Shown piece after piece: positions 61,324-64,000 of a DNA stretch of 64,000 nucleotides. A program made the translations under genes and the position numbers. This DNA is from Eucommia ulmoides. Its lineage: Eukaryota; Streptophyta; Magnoliopsida; Garryales; Eucommiaceae. How positions within the stretch are numbered: position 1 is the stretch's first letter; each line of letters starts with the position of its first letter. Where the stretch lies: positions 20,971,901 to 21,035,900 of the forward strand of contig CM028326.1 of assembly GCA_016647705.1 (NCBI GenBank), read 5' to 3'. The notes below the pieces were generated by a model. That model worked only from the letters and a program-made list of their open reading frames with translations, ran no database searches and was not told the origin of the DNA.

Positions 61324-61395
61324 CTATTTTCAGGATACTTCAGAACCAAAATAGAAATTCCATTTCATCTCAATTTATTCTTACGAAAATAGAAG
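60900..61395. mobile_element. MITE-like element, third copy of the 6532-6965 family
   Basis: Starts near GGCCCCATTTGGTTATTGTT, contains TTTTGGGATTAATGTACAGA and an AT microsatellite (about 61267-61320) and ends near 61390. Its strand is opposite to the 6.5-kb copy. Non-coding. Confidence 0.5.
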
Positions 61396-61561
61396 AGAAT
61401 TTTCAACTTAATATCTTTTAGTTTTTCAATTGGGGAATATCTATATTTTTTTTGAGGAGCAACTATATCAATAATGATTTAAGAAAGGAAAACCCCCCCC
61501 CCTAAAAAATAGGTAGTAAAGAGCGGAGAGAAGAGGCACCTCCACAGTCCACATCCCCTGT

Positions 61562-62340
61562 AGGGGTGGTGGTCATGGGCCCGGTCATAGTCCGGTCCGA
61601 CCTTATGGTCAGGTCTTACTTTCATACCTAAGTCCGGCCCTATAAAAAAAAAAAAATTAAGCCCAAAGTCCGACTCGAGGGCCCCGGGAACACAACAAAA
61701 TAAAACAATAAACATAACACTAATTTGGGAAGGGAACAGAACACAACACAACAAACAGTAGGCGTAAAACTCAAAACACAAAACAAATCTGAAGCAGTAG
61801 GTGTAAAACTTAGAACACAACAAACAAATATGTTGTATTACCTGAAATTCGTTGTGGCGGCATTTAACGACAAGGTGAGATGGCGGCGAACAGAAGTGAT
61901 TGATGGCGAATGAAGAGGAGAGAAGAGGAATGAAGACTAGGGTTTCGGTTGGGGAATGAAGAGGAATGAACTATGAAGAGCTCTCAGCGAAAAGGAACGA
62001 AGAGGGGAGAAAAGAGGAGGAATGAACGTCGATAAATGAGTGGACCCCTCTGCGCAGCGACGGCTGACAGGGAATGGAGGAGTGAGATTAGGGTTAGGGG
62101 GAATGGAGCTCTGAGCTCTCGCCTCTCACTCTTCTCAAGTCTCAGCACAAGGGTGGGAACTGCGGGCGGGGGGGGGGGGGGGGGGGGGGGGGAGGAAAAT
62201 GAATTAGATTAGGGTTTGCTGAATATGTGTGTATATATATATATATATAATTTTTTTTCACTAATCTTCGGGTCGGGTTGACTCTAAAATATTTTGGCCT
62301 TACCTAAGCCTGACCCTAAAATTGATTGGGCCTTAAAACC
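61562..62340. mobile_element. hAT-like remnant with gene-like middle and G25 tract
   Basis: Left end TAGGGGTGGTGGTCATGGGC resembles the TAGGGGTG hAT ends; CCGGTCC/GGTCAGG-type subterminal sequence follows and GGGCCTTAAAA-type sequence lies at the right. The middle (61850-62210) is GA-rich and gene-start-like. It abuts the LINE fragment. The right terminus could not be fixed. Confidence 0.4.
62168..62192. repeat. Homopolymer G25
   Basis: A run of 25 G follows TGCGGGC. Such long G tracts are rare in plant DNA, can fold into G-quadruplexes and are prone to length errors in sequencing. Confidence 0.9.
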
Positions 62341-62344
62341 ACAG

Positions 62345-63496
62345 CTCAGGCCCTGCCCATGGGCTCAAAGCCCAAGCCCTGTGGTTAACACGACCACAAG
62401 AATAGCAAACATGTATACTCTCATATTCAAGTCGAAAAGTTTCACCATCTAGCACAAATTTAGGAGTGAGAGGTTGATTAAGATCAATTTCCACACAAAC
62501 ACATGCGAACTTACCCCTATTAGAGGTTGCAGTATTGCCATCCATCTTAATGGGGCATACTAAGGAATTAGCAATGGAATAAATGATAGAAGTTTCAAAA
62601 CAATCAACAGGGAAATCTGGAAATCTAACCCATACTGCAGTTCTAGAGTCTTGTGCTCGCTCTGGTCTGAACATAGGTCCCATTTTCTCACCGTTACGTA
62701 ATGGTTTAGGATGACCCATGACCATTCCTTTAGAACATGGTGAGCATCAAATATCTTGTTAAATTTCACCCAGAAAAAGTTATAATTTAAATCATTTAGA
62801 TCAAACTCACAGTGCGTTTTCCACAAAGTTTTCACCTTGAGTGGCAACATTTGTAGCCAATTTGTCTACCCATAAGTCTGATTATCAGAGAGTCTTGCCA
62901 TTTTTTCTTGATCTTCTCATGCATTTGGGGAGGAATCCGGAAAGTCGGGACCCTCACTCCACCATTGATTGATGAGGAGTCCTCCGCAATCATTACTGCT
63001 TCCATCATTGGGTCCTCCAGATCAAAGTCAACGTCATCAAGTTTGGTCTTTGTTTCGGAATTGCTCCCTTTTAGTGCATCCTTGAAGGATTTGGGGGTCG
63101 TCGTTCCAGTGATTTGTCCTTCATCCTCAAATTTGGAACTCCTGATCCAATGGATGTGCCTTCTGAAGTTGATTCTTTAGGGTTTAAAGACCTTAAGGTC
63201 TCCAGCCTTCTGTTTCCTAGTGGATTTGGTGCAGAAGAATCTGCATGCAGATGTTTACCATCAATGGCCGTAGTAGTTTCCTCCACCACCATGGCCATCG
63301 AGGGAGAAAGAGGTTGATCATGTTTCAACTTCTTGTTGCTTCTGGCCAGAACATCCTCTTCTTCCTTAGAAAGGCTTTTAGGGAAACTTAAAAATCTGTA
63401 CATTGTATTTTCTCTGTTAGTTCTTTTCTTTTTTTTCCTCTTAGTTTTTGCTGTTTCTTTAAGGTTTCTAGTTTCTGTCGTAGGACTTGTAGTCAC
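62345..63496 (-). pseudogene. L1-type LINE ORF1, decayed
   Basis: Minus-strand pieces in order: an N-terminal lysine-rich start at 63496 (KETAKTKRKKKKRTNRENT), a middle containing VRVPTFRIPPQMHEKIKKKW near 62940, then WVKFNKIFDAHHVLKEWSWV, HYVTVRKWDL, AVWVRFPDFPVDCFETSIIY, NRGKFACVCVEIDLNQP and the zinc knuckle start CYSCGRVNH. This is the DUF4283 plus CCHC layout of plant L1 ORF1, an RNA-binding protein that accompanies the reverse transcriptase. The pieces lie in more than one frame, so it is broken by at least two frameshifts. It stops near 62345, in the knuckle, where a hAT-like remnant adjoins; ORF2 is absent. Confidence 0.88.
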
Positions 63497-64000
63497 ATTA
63501 GAAAAAACGGGAGTAGCAGTCCTGTTCCTATTTTTTATTTTTCGTTTAAAAAAAATGAGTGTGGCATCCCCTTTTTTAGTAAAAACGGGGGTAGCAGTCT
63601 TGTATTTATTATTATTTTTTTTGGTTTATTAAAAAATTGCTAGCATCTTACCTTCAGTAAAAAGGAGAGTACTAGTCCTATATTTTTGGGAAAAATTTGG
63701 TGAAAGATCTCATTCCATAAAATCATCACTCTACGAGATCCTGTAACAATAATTTTTAAACACATGATATGATCCTTAAAAAATAATTTTTTAAATCTGA
63801 GACTTCTCAACAATTTTTTTTTTTTTTTTTTTTTGGGTTCTCAAATAATGAGAGCGACATCCCGTTTTATACAGATTGTATCATTTTCTCAAAACACAGG
63901 ACTACCACAGCACCACTCCCGTTTTATACGGATTGTATCATTTTCTCAATACCTTCGATAATATGATAAAAAAGTTACTTTTTTTTCAAGTTCAGGGAGC
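63497..64000 (-). repeat. Probable 5' UTR of the L1 LINE with internal repeats
   Basis: GGGAGTAGCAGTCCTGTT-type phrases recur near 63510, 63588 and 63668, and CCCGTTTTATACRGATTGTA is repeated at about 63861 and 63919 (58 bp apart). On the minus strand this precedes ORF1, where plant L1 elements have their promoter-bearing leader. The element continues past the right edge. Confidence 0.5.

Overview
This is nuclear DNA from a flowering plant, most likely a dicot. It is AT-rich, the introns follow the GT-AG rule, and the elements belong to typical plant families: long-LTR Ty3/gypsy, short-LTR Ty1/copia, Mutator-like (MULE), hAT, Tourist-like MITEs, a Helitron end and an L1 LINE. The species cannot be named from the sequence. 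No tRNA, rRNA, CRISPR array or prokaryotic feature was seen.

Only two host genes look functional. At the left edge, minus strand, is the 5' part of an ORTHRUS/VIM-type gene (methyl-cytosine-reading E3 ubiquitin ligase). It has three coding exons here (3930-3466, 1299-767, 194-69) and runs off the window. At 46527-60377, plus strand, is a complete nine-exon glycyl-tRNA synthetase gene of 621 codons. Four of its eight introns hold a Tourist-like MITE, intron 5 holds an internally duplicated hAT-like element, and intron 8 (about 6.9 kb) holds a foldback element, a whole-length but broken Ty1/copia fossil and smaller debris.

Between and beyond them is transposon-dominated sequence. In order: MITE copies and AT-rich spacer (4.2-9.9 kb); a solo LTR (9965-11303, TSD AAACC); a non-autonomous hAT with a gene-like insert (12645-13372, TSD ATATTAAC); a dead MULE transposase (14638-17425); the 5' LTR, primer-binding site and partial interior of a long-LTR Ty3/gypsy fossil (18147-22530); a second LTR-type repeat (22530-25185); a solo LTR of the first family (25447-28042, TSD GAACT) lying inside an unknown minus-strand open frame; a 91-bp minisatellite; a second hAT (29876-30869); a Pack-MULE-like element carrying the 5' part of an amino-acid transporter (AVT3-like) gene (31255-32729); an unknown decayed gene (33110-33892); a Helitron end (34192); a third LTR copy, solo and inverted (36935-39988, TSD AATAT); a large foldback (40134-41030); and a cluster of imperfect palindromes (41165-41425). 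Right of the synthetase gene are another MITE, a hAT-like remnant with a G25 tract, and the ORF1 end of a decayed L1 LINE on the minus strand.

The most interesting points are the gene-capture elements (Pack-MULE with AVT3, two hATs with gene-like inserts), the recurrent MITE insertion into one housekeeping gene, a duplicated splice acceptor before its last exon, the absence of the WHEP region from the synthetase, and CG-rich palindrome clusters shared by two LTR repeat families. No clearly new defence, regulatory or biosynthetic system was found.
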